From Nocardia brasiliensis ATCC 700358 (GTDB taxonomy: Bacteria > Actinomycetota > Actinomycetes > Mycobacteriales > Mycobacteriaceae): DNA of 64,000 nt. Positions 57,146 to 64,000 of this stretch are shown one piece after another. Every line of letters begins with the position of its first letter. Positions within the stretch are counted from its first letter, which is position 1. The stretch is from positions 8,680,001-8,744,000 of the forward strand of contig NC_018681.1 of NCBI RefSeq assembly GCF_000250675.2, given 5' to 3'. Below the pieces are notes generated by a model, which searched no databases, was not told the origin of the DNA, and saw only the letters and a list, made by a program, of their open reading frames with translations. Made by a program: the position numbers and the translations under genes.

Positions 57146-57667
57146 TCAGGGCTTGTCGGCGGCGTCCACCAGATGCTCGAAAGCGCGCAGGTTCTTCAGG
57201 GATTCCCCGCGCGAGACGCGCCACTTCCATTCCTTGCGGATGGATTCGGCGAAACCGAGTTCGAGCAGCACGTTGAAATCGGCGTCGACCGCCTCGAGGG
57301 TCTGGCCGAAGATCCGGTCCAGTTCGTCGGCGGTGACCGCGTGCGTGGCGATCCGGCCGACCAGGTAGATGTCGCCGACCCGGTCCAGGGTGTAGGCCAC
57401 GCCGTAGAGCCTGCGGTTGCGCCGCAGCAGGAACTTGTAGACGCCCTCGAAGTTCTCGTCCGGCTTGCGGCAGACGAACGACTCGATGCGCACGCCGTGC
57501 TTGCCGACGGTGAGCATGACCGTGGTCTTCAGTTTGCGCTCGCCGGGCAGGACCACGACGAAGGTCTCCGCGCCGGAGCGGCTGTATTCGATGTCCCGAT
57601 CGCGCAGGGTCTCCTCGATCACCTGCGCGGTGGCCTGCACCTCGGTCGCTCGCTCACCTGCACTCAC
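57146..57667 (-). CDS. YbjN-domain protein (Rv0487-like)
   Basis: A 173-residue protein with a YbjN/CesT-like fold: QVIEETLRDRDIEYSRSG, KTTVMLTVGKHGVRIESFVCRK and YKFLLRRNRRLYGVAYTLDR. It has no signal peptide. The GTG at 57667 overlaps the mshA stop as GTGA and has GGGAG at seven-base spacing, so it is translated with mshA. Its opening codons include GAGCGAGCG, similar to the SERSER element. Function unknown; proteins of this fold act as chaperones or regulators. Confidence 0.85.
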   Translation of the reverse strand: MSAGERATEVQATAQVIEETLRDRDIEYSRSGAETFVVVLPGERKLKTTVMLTVGKHGVRIESFVCRKPDENFEGVYKFLLRRNRRLYGVAYTLDRVGDIYLVGRIATHAVTADELDRIFGQTLEAVDADFNVLLELGFAESIRKEWKWRVSRGESLKNLRAFEHLVDAADKP

Positions 57668-59070
57668 TGACGTGCTCCCATCCGGCGCCGCCACAGCGCC
57701 CGCGATCTGGCCTGACCGGAGTCGAGGCTAATGCGTTCACCGGATACCCGTTCCCGGGTGTCGTCACGCACGAGACGTCCCGCGCCCAGCGCGGCCCGTT
57801 CCGCGCGGAAATCGTGCAGCGCGGCGGAGTAGCTGGTCAGCAGGCCCGCGGCGGTGTGCTCCCAGGAGAAGTTGGCGGCGTGTTCGACCGCGTGAGCGCT
57901 CATCCGGCGCAGCCGCGCGGGATCGTCGAGCAGGTAGCCGAGCGCGCCCGCCCAGTCCGGGGTGCGGTGGCCGGGCACGAGCAGCCCGGACTCGCCGTGG
58001 CGGACGGCGGTGCCGAGCCCGCCGACATCGGCGGCCAGCACCGGCGTACCGCTGGCCTGCGCCTCGATCGCGACCAGGCCGAAGGATTCGTTGTAGCTGG
58101 GCACCGCGACCAGATCCGCGGCCCGATAGACCAGCACCAGCCGGTCCGGCGGCTGCGGCGGCAGGAAGGTGACGCGATCGGCGATGCCGAGGGCCGCGGC
58201 GAGTTCGATCAGCGAGTCGGGTCGCTCCAGGCCGCTGCCCGAGGGCCCGCCGACGATGAGCACCCGCAGGTTGCGTGCGCGCCCGGCGCGCAACACCTCG
58301 GCGGCGGCGCGGACCAGCACGTCGGGCGCCTTCAACGGTTGGATGCGCCCGACGAACGCGACGATCTGCTCGTCGGCGGCCAGGCCGAGCGCGGCCCGGG
58401 CGGCCGCCTTGTCGCCGGGCCGATAGCGGGACAGGTCCGCGCCCGGCGGCACGACGTCGATGCGTTCGGGTTCGGCGCTGTACAGCTCGACCAGCTGACG
58501 CGCCTCGTCGTCGGTGTTGGCGACCAGCCGATCCGCCTCGGCGATCACCTGCTTCTCGCCGATCTCCCGGGTCAGCGGCTCCGGACAGTCACCCTCCGCG
58601 AGAGCTGCGTTCTTCACCGCCGCGAGGGTGTGCGCGGTGTGCACCAGCGGCACCCGCCAGCGGTCCCTGGCCAGCCAGCCGACCTGGCCGGACAGCCAGT
58701 AGTGCGAGTGCACGAGGTCGTAGTAGCCGGGCTGGTGCCTGGCCTCCTGCCGCAGCACCTCCGCGGTGAACGGGCACAGCTGGGTGGGCAGATCGCGTTT
58801 GTCGAGGCCCTCGAACGGGCCCGCCACCACGTTGCGCACCAGCACACCGGGGCCGGCCTCTTGCACGGGTGGGAGATTGGAGCTGGTGGCCCGGGTGAAG
58901 ATCTCCACCTCGGTGCCGCGCCGGGCCAGCTGCAACGCGGTCTGCAGTACGTAGACGTTCATGCCGCCCGCGTCGCCGGTACCGGGTTGCGCCAGCGGCG
59001 AGGTATGCACCGACAAGACGGCGACACGGTTCGGCCGTAGGTCCAGGCGGCGTTGGCTCACACTACCCAT
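57664..59070 (-). CDS. mshA: D-inositol-3-phosphate glycosyltransferase MshA
   Basis: First step of mycothiol synthesis, transfer of N-acetylglucosamine to inositol-3-phosphate. 468 residues, GT4 family GT-B fold: VHTSPLAQPGTGDAGGMNVY near residue 22 (inositol-phosphate loop), DLVHSHYWLSGQVG, VNTDDEARQLV, FVGRIQPLKAPDV and the donor-site ESFGLVAIEAQASGTPV. The ATG at 59070 has no clear ribosome-binding site; a GTG at 59061 is possible. It shares a 4-base overlap with the YbjN gene, as in mycobacteria. Confidence 0.95.
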   Translation of the reverse strand: MGSVSQRRLDLRPNRVAVLSVHTSPLAQPGTGDAGGMNVYVLQTALQLARRGTEVEIFTRATSSNLPPVQEAGPGVLVRNVVAGPFEGLDKRDLPTQLCPFTAEVLRQEARHQPGYYDLVHSHYWLSGQVGWLARDRWRVPLVHTAHTLAAVKNAALAEGDCPEPLTREIGEKQVIAEADRLVANTDDEARQLVELYSAEPERIDVVPPGADLSRYRPGDKAAARAALGLAADEQIVAFVGRIQPLKAPDVLVRAAAEVLRAGRARNLRVLIVGGPSGSGLERPDSLIELAAALGIADRVTFLPPQPPDRLVLVYRAADLVAVPSYNESFGLVAIEAQASGTPVLAADVGGLGTAVRHGESGLLVPGHRTPDWAGALGYLLDDPARLRRMSAHAVEHAANFSWEHTAAGLLTSYSAALHDFRAERAALGAGRLVRDDTRERVSGERISLDSGQARSRALWRRRMGARQ

Positions 59071-59229
59071 AGTGCACGTTGCATTCCCCCGCTCAGAGCC
59101 CTCAGCCCGCCAAGTGAGAGCTATCACAAGCTTCCGGTGAACCGGCTCACAGTGCCGCGCCGCGCCTACCTGCGACGACTCCGGACGGTCCGGACAAACC
59201 GGATTCCCACTGGGGAAACAGCGCCGAAC

Positions 59230-60051
59230 TCAGAGCCCGTCGGCAAACGCACTCACCTCGGCCACGAAGCGCGCCCGGTCCTCGATGAACAAGCCGTGCT
59301 GGGCACCCTCCCAGTACGAGGTGCGCGCGTCGGGCACCGTGTCGGCGATGTAGCGGCCGTTCTCGATCGGCACCACCGGGTCCGCGGTGCCGTGCAGGAC
59401 CAGCACCGGAATATCAAGTGCCCGTAGGGTTTCGGTGTTGTCGACGGTGCGATAGAACAGCGCTTTGCGCACCGCGGGCACGGTGGCCAGGCTCGCGCCG
59501 AACAACCGCTGGGCATCGGCGCCCTTGTCCGCGCCCGGGCCGGTGTTGGCATTGCCGAACGCGCCGAACGCCTTCACCGCGCGCCCCGCGCTCTCCTCGA
59601 AGACGCCGGGCATCGCGGCCTGCATCGCGGTGCCGACCGCGGCGCCCGGCACGCCGCGACCGAGATTGGCCGTCGAACCCGTGTAGATCACGCCCGCGAG
59701 CGCGCCGGTGCCGTACGCGGTGAGGTAGTCGCTGAGCACGATGCCGCCGTAGGACCAGCCGAGCAGGACCGCGCCGGTATCGATGCGCTCGGCCGCCAGC
59801 ACGGCCGCGATATCGGCGGCCCAGTTCTTCGGATCGTCATAGCCGGCCGCCGGTGCGTCGGAGTAGCCGTGCCCGCGCAGGTCGACGGCGATCACCCGGT
59901 AGTGCGTCGCGAGTTCGTCCGCGGCCCGGCCCCAGCAGAGCAGGTTGGCCGACCAGCCGTGCAGGAGCAGCAACGACCGCGCGCCCGCCGGGCCGCTGAC
60001 CCGATAGACGATGTTCGTGCCGTCCGCGCTCACCACGTCCCGTAATGCCAT
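59230..60051 (-). CDS. Alpha/beta hydrolase
   Basis: A 273-residue cytoplasmic alpha/beta hydrolase. LLLLHGWSANLLCWG is the oxyanion block, VDLRGHGYSDAP follows, the nucleophile is VLLGWSYGGIVL, VLVLHGTADPVVP carries the Asp and GAQHGLFIED the His of the triad. TAGCCT lies seven bases before the ATG and no Shine-Dalgarno is present, so the mRNA is likely leaderless. Related proteins include haloperoxidase-like and epoxide hydrolases; substrate unknown. Confidence 0.88.
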   Translation of the reverse strand: MALRDVVSADGTNIVYRVSGPAGARSLLLLHGWSANLLCWGRAADELATHYRVIAVDLRGHGYSDAPAAGYDDPKNWAADIAAVLAAERIDTGAVLLGWSYGGIVLSDYLTAYGTGALAGVIYTGSTANLGRGVPGAAVGTAMQAAMPGVFEESAGRAVKAFGAFGNANTGPGADKGADAQRLFGASLATVPAVRKALFYRTVDNTETLRALDIPVLVLHGTADPVVPIENGRYIADTVPDARTSYWEGAQHGLFIEDRARFVAEVSAFADGL

Positions 60052-60125
60052 GCGGCTCAGGCTAACGGTGATCCCCACTACTACCCCAGCGCCGGTCTTC
60101 GGCCCGGCCCCTAGGATCTGATCCC

Positions 60126-60860
60126 ATGAGCAACCGCACCGCCGTCGTCACCGGAGCCAGCTCGGGGATCGGTGAGGCCACCGCCCGGGAACTGGCGAAA
60201 CAGGGCTACCACGTGGTGGTCGGCGCCCGCAGGCTGGACCGCCTGCAGCGCGTCGCCGACGAGATCGGCGGCACCGCACTGGAACTCGACGTCACCTCGG
60301 ACGAGTCGGTGCGGGCCTTCACCGACGCGATCGAGCGGGCCGACGTGCTGGTCAACAACGCCGGCGGCGCCAAGGGCATGGCCACGGTCGCCGACGCCGA
60401 TCTCGACGACTGGCGCTGGATGTGGGAGACCAACGTGCTCGGCACCCTGCGCCTGACCAAGGCGCTGCTGCCCAAGCTGATCGCCTCGGGCGACGGTCTC
60501 ATCGTCACCATCACCTCGGTCGCCGCGTTCGTCGCCTACGACAACGGCTCGGGCTACACCTCGGCCAAGCACGCACAGGCGGTACTGCATCGCACGCTGC
60601 GCGGCGAGCTGCTCGGCCAGCCGGTGCGGCTCACCGAAATCGCGCCCGGCGCAGTGGAAACCGAGTTCTCCCTGGTGCGCTTCGACGGCGACGCGGACCG
60701 CGCGGCCAAGGTCTACCAGGGCATCGACCCGCTGGTCGCACAGGACATCGCCGAGATCGTCGGCTTCGTCGCCTCGCGTCCGTCGCATGTGAACCTCGAC
60801 CAGATCATCGTCAAACCGCGTGATCAGGCCGACGCCGGACGCTTCGCCCGGCGCGACTGA
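60126..60860 (+). CDS. Short-chain dehydrogenase/reductase, Rv0484c-like
   Basis: A 244-residue classical SDR. AVVTGASSGIGEATARELA is the NAD(P) loop, DVLVNNAGGAKGM the NNAG motif, VTITSVAAFVAYDNGSGYTSAK contains the catalytic Ser, Tyr and Lys. The N-terminal Arg-Arg after the loop (GARRLDRL) suggests NADPH. TAGGAT lies eight bases before the ATG. It is divergent from the hydrolase gene. The substrate is unknown. Confidence 0.9.
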   Translation: MSNRTAVVTGASSGIGEATARELAKQGYHVVVGARRLDRLQRVADEIGGTALELDVTSDESVRAFTDAIERADVLVNNAGGAKGMATVADADLDDWRWMWETNVLGTLRLTKALLPKLIASGDGLIVTITSVAAFVAYDNGSGYTSAKHAQAVLHRTLRGELLGQPVRLTEIAPGAVETEFSLVRFDGDADRAAKVYQGIDPLVAQDIAEIVGFVASRPSHVNLDQIIVKPRDQADAGRFARRD

Positions 60861-60914
60861 ATGCGATAGCCGATTCGAATAACTCACGGCGCGTTCGGCG
60901 TTCGCTGGGGAATT

Positions 60915-60936
60915 GCCCGGCCGACGCCGGTCGGGC
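60915..60936 (+). terminator. Hairpin after the SDR gene
   Basis: GCCCGGCCG (60915-60923) pairs with CGGTCGGGC (60928-60936) over nine bases with one G-U pair and a four-base loop. It lies 55 bases after the stop and 60 bases before mscL, with no U-run. Confidence 0.5.
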
Positions 60937-60995
60937 GCTGCCGTTAGCATCGGGACTTCGACTGCCAGCTCACTCAGATCGGAGTTGTTCGCCTC

Positions 60996-61451
60996 ATGCT
61001 CAAGGGGTTCAAAGAGTTCCTGATGCGCGGGAACGTCATCGACCTTGCCGTCGCCGTGGTGATGGGCACCGCGTTCACCACGGTGGTCACCTCGGTGACC
61101 AAGGGCGTCATCAACCCCCTGCTCGCCGTTTTCGGCAGCACGAATGAGCTGGGACTAGGCGTCCAGTTGATCTCCAGCAAACCTGCGACGTTCATTCAGA
61201 TCGGCCCGATCATCACGGCCTTCATCAACTTCGTCGTCGTCGCCGCGGTGCTCTACTTCGTGCTGATGGTGCCGATGAAGACGATCAAGAACCGGTTCGG
61301 CACCAGCAAAGCCGCCGAGCCCACCGAGACCGAGCTGCTCATCGAGATCCGCGACCTGCTCGCCGAACGCCACGACGAGGTCCGCAAACAGCGCGCGGCC
61401 GATCGCGCCGTCGAAGCCGAGGTCGACGGCGAGACCGCGGGGCGGCGCTGA
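60996..61451 (+). CDS. mscL: Large-conductance mechanosensitive channel MscL
   Basis: Pentameric membrane channel that opens under osmotic downshock. 151 residues. The N-terminal amphipathic helix MLKGFKEFLMRGNVIDLAVAV leads into TM1 (pore-lining, with VMGTAF), a periplasmic loop and TM2 (FINFVVVAAVLYFVLMVPM), then a cytoplasmic helix (EPTETELLIEIRDLLAER) and an Arg/Glu-rich tail that is longer than usual. GGAG lies 12 bases before the ATG. It converges on the L,D-transpeptidase gene. Confidence 0.95.
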   Translation: MLKGFKEFLMRGNVIDLAVAVVMGTAFTTVVTSVTKGVINPLLAVFGSTNELGLGVQLISSKPATFIQIGPIITAFINFVVVAAVLYFVLMVPMKTIKNRFGTSKAAEPTETELLIEIRDLLAERHDEVRKQRAADRAVEAEVDGETAGRR

Positions 61452-61466
61452 CCGCGTTCGGTCAGC
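61447..61466. terminator. Hairpin spanning both stop codons of mscL and the transpeptidase
   Basis: GCTGACCG (61447-61454) pairs perfectly with CGGTCAGC (61459-61466) around a four-base loop. The TGA of mscL and the TCA (stop) of the opposite gene are inside the arms, so one hairpin may end both messages. Confidence 0.6.
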
Positions 61467-62694
61467 GCGGCGGGCCGGGCGCGACCGGGGTAGCCGAAAC
61501 GACCGAGGTCGAGCCGTCCAGGGCGGACATGGTTTTCCAGGTTGCCCAGTCGATGGTCCAGTCGTAGAGGTCGCCGTCGGCGGCGGAGAGCGGGATCGAG
61601 GTGCCGGTGACCTCGACCGGGTCGCCGTAGAGCGCCGTCGGGAAGTAGGCCTGCGCGTCGGCGGGCGAGAGGTTGATGCAGCCGTTGGTGACGTTCGAAG
61701 ACCCTTGCGCGGACAGCGATTCCGGGTTGGCGTGGATGAATTCGCCGTTGTTGGAGATGCGCACCGCCCAGCGTTCGCGCACGTTGGTGTAGAACGGCGG
61801 ATTCGACATCATGAAGTCTTCGTACTTCTCGGTGACCACGTGCAGGCCCGAGCGGGTCACGTTGCGCGGCTCGTTGCCCTCGCCGTAGCTGACCGCGAAA
61901 TCGAACACGGTCTTGCCGTCGCGGACCACCTGCATGCGGTGGCTCGGCGCGTTGGCCTTCACGATCTGGCTGCGGCCGATCCGGAAATCCGTGGTCAGGT
62001 CGGTGTAGCCGTAATTGCCGCCGCCGAGGTCGAGCCCGTACAGCTTCGCCGAAACCTGCACCGTGGTGCCCGGCGTCCAGTAGTCCTTCGGCCGCCAGTG
62101 CACGCGCGAGCCGTTGTCGTCGGGGAACCAGGCCCACGCGCCCTCGGTGGGCGGATCGGTGGTGATGCTCAGCGCCTTCTCCACCGCGGCCTTGTTCTGC
62201 ACCGGCGCCTTGAACTGCAGGATGATCGGCGCGGCGATGCCGACCTCCTGGTTGTCGGCGATATTGATGGTCGCCGGGACGGTGTTCTTCGGCGCGAGCG
62301 TGCTGAACTTGCCGTCGATCGGGATCGGCTTGCGGTCGGTGCCGATCGCGGTGCCCGACCAGGTGTAGGTCGCGTCGTAGCCGAGCGCCTCGGTGATCTT
62401 GTAGCTGCGCTTGTCCGGCGAGAATTCGCCCGCGACCTGTTTGCCGCTCGCATTCGTGAGCGCGACCTGATCGATCGTCCCGTCGGTGATGGTGACCGAG
62501 ACCGGCGCGGTCGGGTTGACGCTCTTGGCGTCGTTCTCCGGCGCCAGGGCGACCTTGGCGACCGGGCCGGGGTCGCGCGCCGCGTTCTTGCTGCCGCCGT
62601 TGTCGCCGGTGCATCCGGCCACCAGGGCGACCACGACGAACAGCACGGCCGACACGGCGGCGACCGGTCTGCGGATCACTGGACGGTTGTTCAC
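61462..62694 (-). CDS. L,D-transpeptidase lipoprotein (LprQ/LdtMt5-like)
   Basis: Forms 3-3 crosslinks in peptidoglycan. 410 residues: lipobox FVVVALVAGC at about 20-28, one or two immunoglobulin-like domains (about 45-235), and a YkuD catalytic domain with FIHANPESLSAQGSSN and the Cys motif NVTNGCINLSP (about 345). The C-terminal extension wraps the domain. TAAATT is seven bases before the GTG, so the message may be leaderless. It stands next to murB, another peptidoglycan gene, as in mycobacteria (Rv0483). Confidence 0.93.
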   Translation of the reverse strand: MNNRPVIRRPVAAVSAVLFVVVALVAGCTGDNGGSKNAARDPGPVAKVALAPENDAKSVNPTAPVSVTITDGTIDQVALTNASGKQVAGEFSPDKRSYKITEALGYDATYTWSGTAIGTDRKPIPIDGKFSTLAPKNTVPATINIADNQEVGIAAPIILQFKAPVQNKAAVEKALSITTDPPTEGAWAWFPDDNGSRVHWRPKDYWTPGTTVQVSAKLYGLDLGGGNYGYTDLTTDFRIGRSQIVKANAPSHRMQVVRDGKTVFDFAVSYGEGNEPRNVTRSGLHVVTEKYEDFMMSNPPFYTNVRERWAVRISNNGEFIHANPESLSAQGSSNVTNGCINLSPADAQAYFPTALYGDPVEVTGTSIPLSAADGDLYDWTIDWATWKTMSALDGSTSVVSATPVAPGPPR

Positions 62695-62762
62695 TTCTTC
62701 GAATTTACGCGGGCCGATTCGGTCGACTGTCCAGCGAAGCGTGTGGTGTCCGTTTCATCGCA

Positions 62763-63857
62763 TCACAGCGCGACGCCTACCGTGACCGGCTCCGGCTCCA
62801 GGCGGATGCCGAACCGTTCGGCCACGCCGTCGCGCACGGTCCGGGCCAGCGCCACCAGATCCGTAGCGGTCGCCGCGCCCCGATTCGTCAGCGCGAGTGT
62901 GTGTTTCGTGGACAGCCGGGCCGGTGCGCCGGAGCCCGGGAAACCCTTCGCGAACCCGGCCCGTTCGATGAGCCAGCCCGCGGAGAACTTGACGCCGTCG
63001 GGCGCCGGATAAGTCGGCACCGTGACCTCACCCACATGCGCCGCGATCGCGGCGCGCACCGCGGGCACCCGGTCGGCGGCGACCACCGGATTGGTGAAGA
63101 AGGAACCGGCACTCCAGGTGTCGTGATCCGCCGGATCGAGCACCATGCCCTTGCCCGCCCGCAGGCCCAGCACCGCGTCGCGAACCTCGGCCGCCGGGCG
63201 GGACTCGCCGTCGGCTGCGCCCAGCCGGGTCGCCAGCTCGCCGAAACGCAGCGGCGCGCTCATACCCTTCGGGTCGAGCGCGAAATCGACCGCGAGCACC
63301 ACGGCGTCGTCACGGTGCTTGAGCACGCTGGTGCGGTAGCCGAAGCCGAGTTCGCCGGGCTCGGCCCAGCGGATCGCGCCGCTCGCCCGATCCAGCAGCT
63401 GGACCCGGCGCAGCAGCTGCGCCACCTCGGCCCCGTAGGCGCCGACATTCTGCACCGGGGTCGCGCCCGCCGAACCCGGGATGCCGGACAGACATTCGAG
63501 CCCGCCGAGGCCCGCCGCGACCGTCGCCGCCACCACCGCGTCCCAGTTCGCGCCCGCCTCGGCGACCACGCCGTCCGCGCCCAGCTCGACGCCGTCGGTG
63601 GCGACCCGCACCACCACGCCGTCGAAGCCCGCGTCGCTGATCAGCAGGTTGGAGCCGCCCGCGAGCAGCAGCACCGGAACGCCCGCCGAGTCGAGCGCTT
63701 GCACCGTCGCGACCAGCGAGTCGGTGCTGTGGCATTCGGCGACCGTGGCGGGCCCGCCCACTCGGAGCGTGGTCAGCTCTGCCAACGGCACCGCGGCGCG
63801 GATCCGAGCGCCCGTGGCAGCCAGCACATCCGACGGCACCACACGTGAAGTTCGCAC
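62763..63857 (-). CDS. murB: UDP-N-acetylenolpyruvoylglucosamine reductase MurB
   Basis: FAD enzyme that reduces UDP-GlcNAc-enolpyruvate to UDP-MurNAc, the second committed step of peptidoglycan synthesis. 364 residues. TTLRVGGPATV near residue 30 and LLLAGGSNLLISDAGFDG are the FAD region, ECLSGIPGSAGATPVQNVGAYG carries the substrate and cofactor contacts, and AGSFFTNPVV holds the catalytic Ser. The type I layout is present. TACCGT is exactly six bases before the GTG (leaderless). A second GTG at 63842 is possible. Confidence 0.95.
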   Translation of the reverse strand: MRTSRVVPSDVLAATGARIRAAVPLAELTTLRVGGPATVAECHSTDSLVATVQALDSAGVPVLLLAGGSNLLISDAGFDGVVVRVATDGVELGADGVVAEAGANWDAVVAATVAAGLGGLECLSGIPGSAGATPVQNVGAYGAEVAQLLRRVQLLDRASGAIRWAEPGELGFGYRTSVLKHRDDAVVLAVDFALDPKGMSAPLRFGELATRLGAADGESRPAAEVRDAVLGLRAGKGMVLDPADHDTWSAGSFFTNPVVAADRVPAVRAAIAAHVGEVTVPTYPAPDGVKFSAGWLIERAGFAKGFPGSGAPARLSTKHTLALTNRGAATATDLVALARTVRDGVAERFGIRLEPEPVTVGVAL

Positions 63858-63881
63858 AGGCAGACGGTAGCGTGTCCGACC

Positions 63882-64000
63882 ATGGCTACACCGCTGGCGT
63901 ACACGGCCCGCTACTCGCACCCCGCTGCCGCCGTGCGCGCGGCCTTCGCGAACGACCAGTACTGGAAAGACCGCGTCGCCGAGGTCGGCGGGCCGAACGC
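63882..64000 (+). CDS. DUF2505-like protein, N-terminal fragment
   Basis: The start of a gene that runs off the right edge; 39 codons are visible. The peptide begins MATPLAYTARYSHPAAAVRA and has FANDQYWKDRVAEVGG, the opening of the SRPBCC-like DUF2505 family (Rv0481c-type). TAGCGT lies eight bases before the ATG, divergent from murB. The rest of the gene is outside the window. Confidence 0.75.
   Translation, partial: MATPLAYTARYSHPAAAVRAAFANDQYWKDRVAEVGGPN

Overview
The window is high-GC, densely packed actinobacterial chromosome with GTG and TTG starts, many 4-base stop/start overlaps, and mycothiol (mshA), menaquinone (menB, menE, menA), SenX3-RegX3 and excisionase-like HTH genes. Gene order from murB to menB follows, as I remember it, the Mycobacterium tuberculosis segment Rv0481c to Rv0548c in reverse. 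Rex ahead of hemA, the BldC-type regulator, the tandem secreted CocE-type hydrolases and the 'SERSER' micro-ORFs suggest Nocardia or a close relative; this is inference from content.

Layout. 1-5.7 kb: a PaaI-type thioesterase divergent from menB, a VOC protein, menE, and a DrrA/DrrB-type ABC exporter converging on a giant AfsR-like regulator (5.7-9.1 kb). 9.1-16 kb: SRPBCC protein, menA, a holin-like membrane protein, an HTH/ClpN pair, a Cds1-like PLP enzyme with a DUF4229-type protein, a BldC-like regulator, small membrane proteins and an F420-type oxidoreductase. 16.3-23.1 kb: cytochrome c maturation run (hemL, histidine phosphatase, TlpA, small protein, ccdA, resB, ccsB), almost all linked by 4-base overlaps. 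23.2-27 kb: small secreted and membrane proteins and hemB. 27-30 kb: Imm35-like protein, Sel1-repeat protein, an unknown 90-residue protein, and two tandem-repeat tracts. 30-35.2 kb: rex-hemA-hemC-hemD heme operon under a Rex operator. 35-49 kb: glutaredoxin, SerB1-like HAD, acyltransferase, epimerase, bS22-like ribosomal peptide, excisionase-like HTH, proC, thioesterase, sugar isomerase, Rv0497-like protein, ppx, Rv0495c-like protein, secreted protein, regX3-senX3. 49-64 kb: HxlR regulator, F420/NADP oxidoreductase, two CocE-type hydrolases, gpmA, ROK kinase, YbjN, mshA, hydrolase, SDR, mscL, L,D-transpeptidase, murB and a DUF2505-like gene.

How the genes work together. Three respiratory themes recur: menaquinone synthesis, heme synthesis (hemL, hemB, hemA, hemC, hemD) and cytochrome c assembly, with Rex linking heme supply to the NADH/NAD+ ratio. 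A second theme is the cell envelope (murB, L,D-transpeptidase, acyltransferase, MscL) with phosphate signalling (SenX3-RegX3, Ppx).

The most unusual signals are: tiny ORFs that exactly bridge rex to hemA and hemA to hemC by ATGA overlaps; a related SERSER micro-ORF that ends on the menE start; a recurrent TANNNT element 6-8 bases before start codons lacking Shine-Dalgarno sequences, the mark of leaderless mRNAs; a palindrome-flanked HTH/ClpN module; and the duplicated secreted hydrolases, each behind a 16-base TetR-like operator. No CRISPR array, tRNA, rRNA, insertion sequence or origin was seen.
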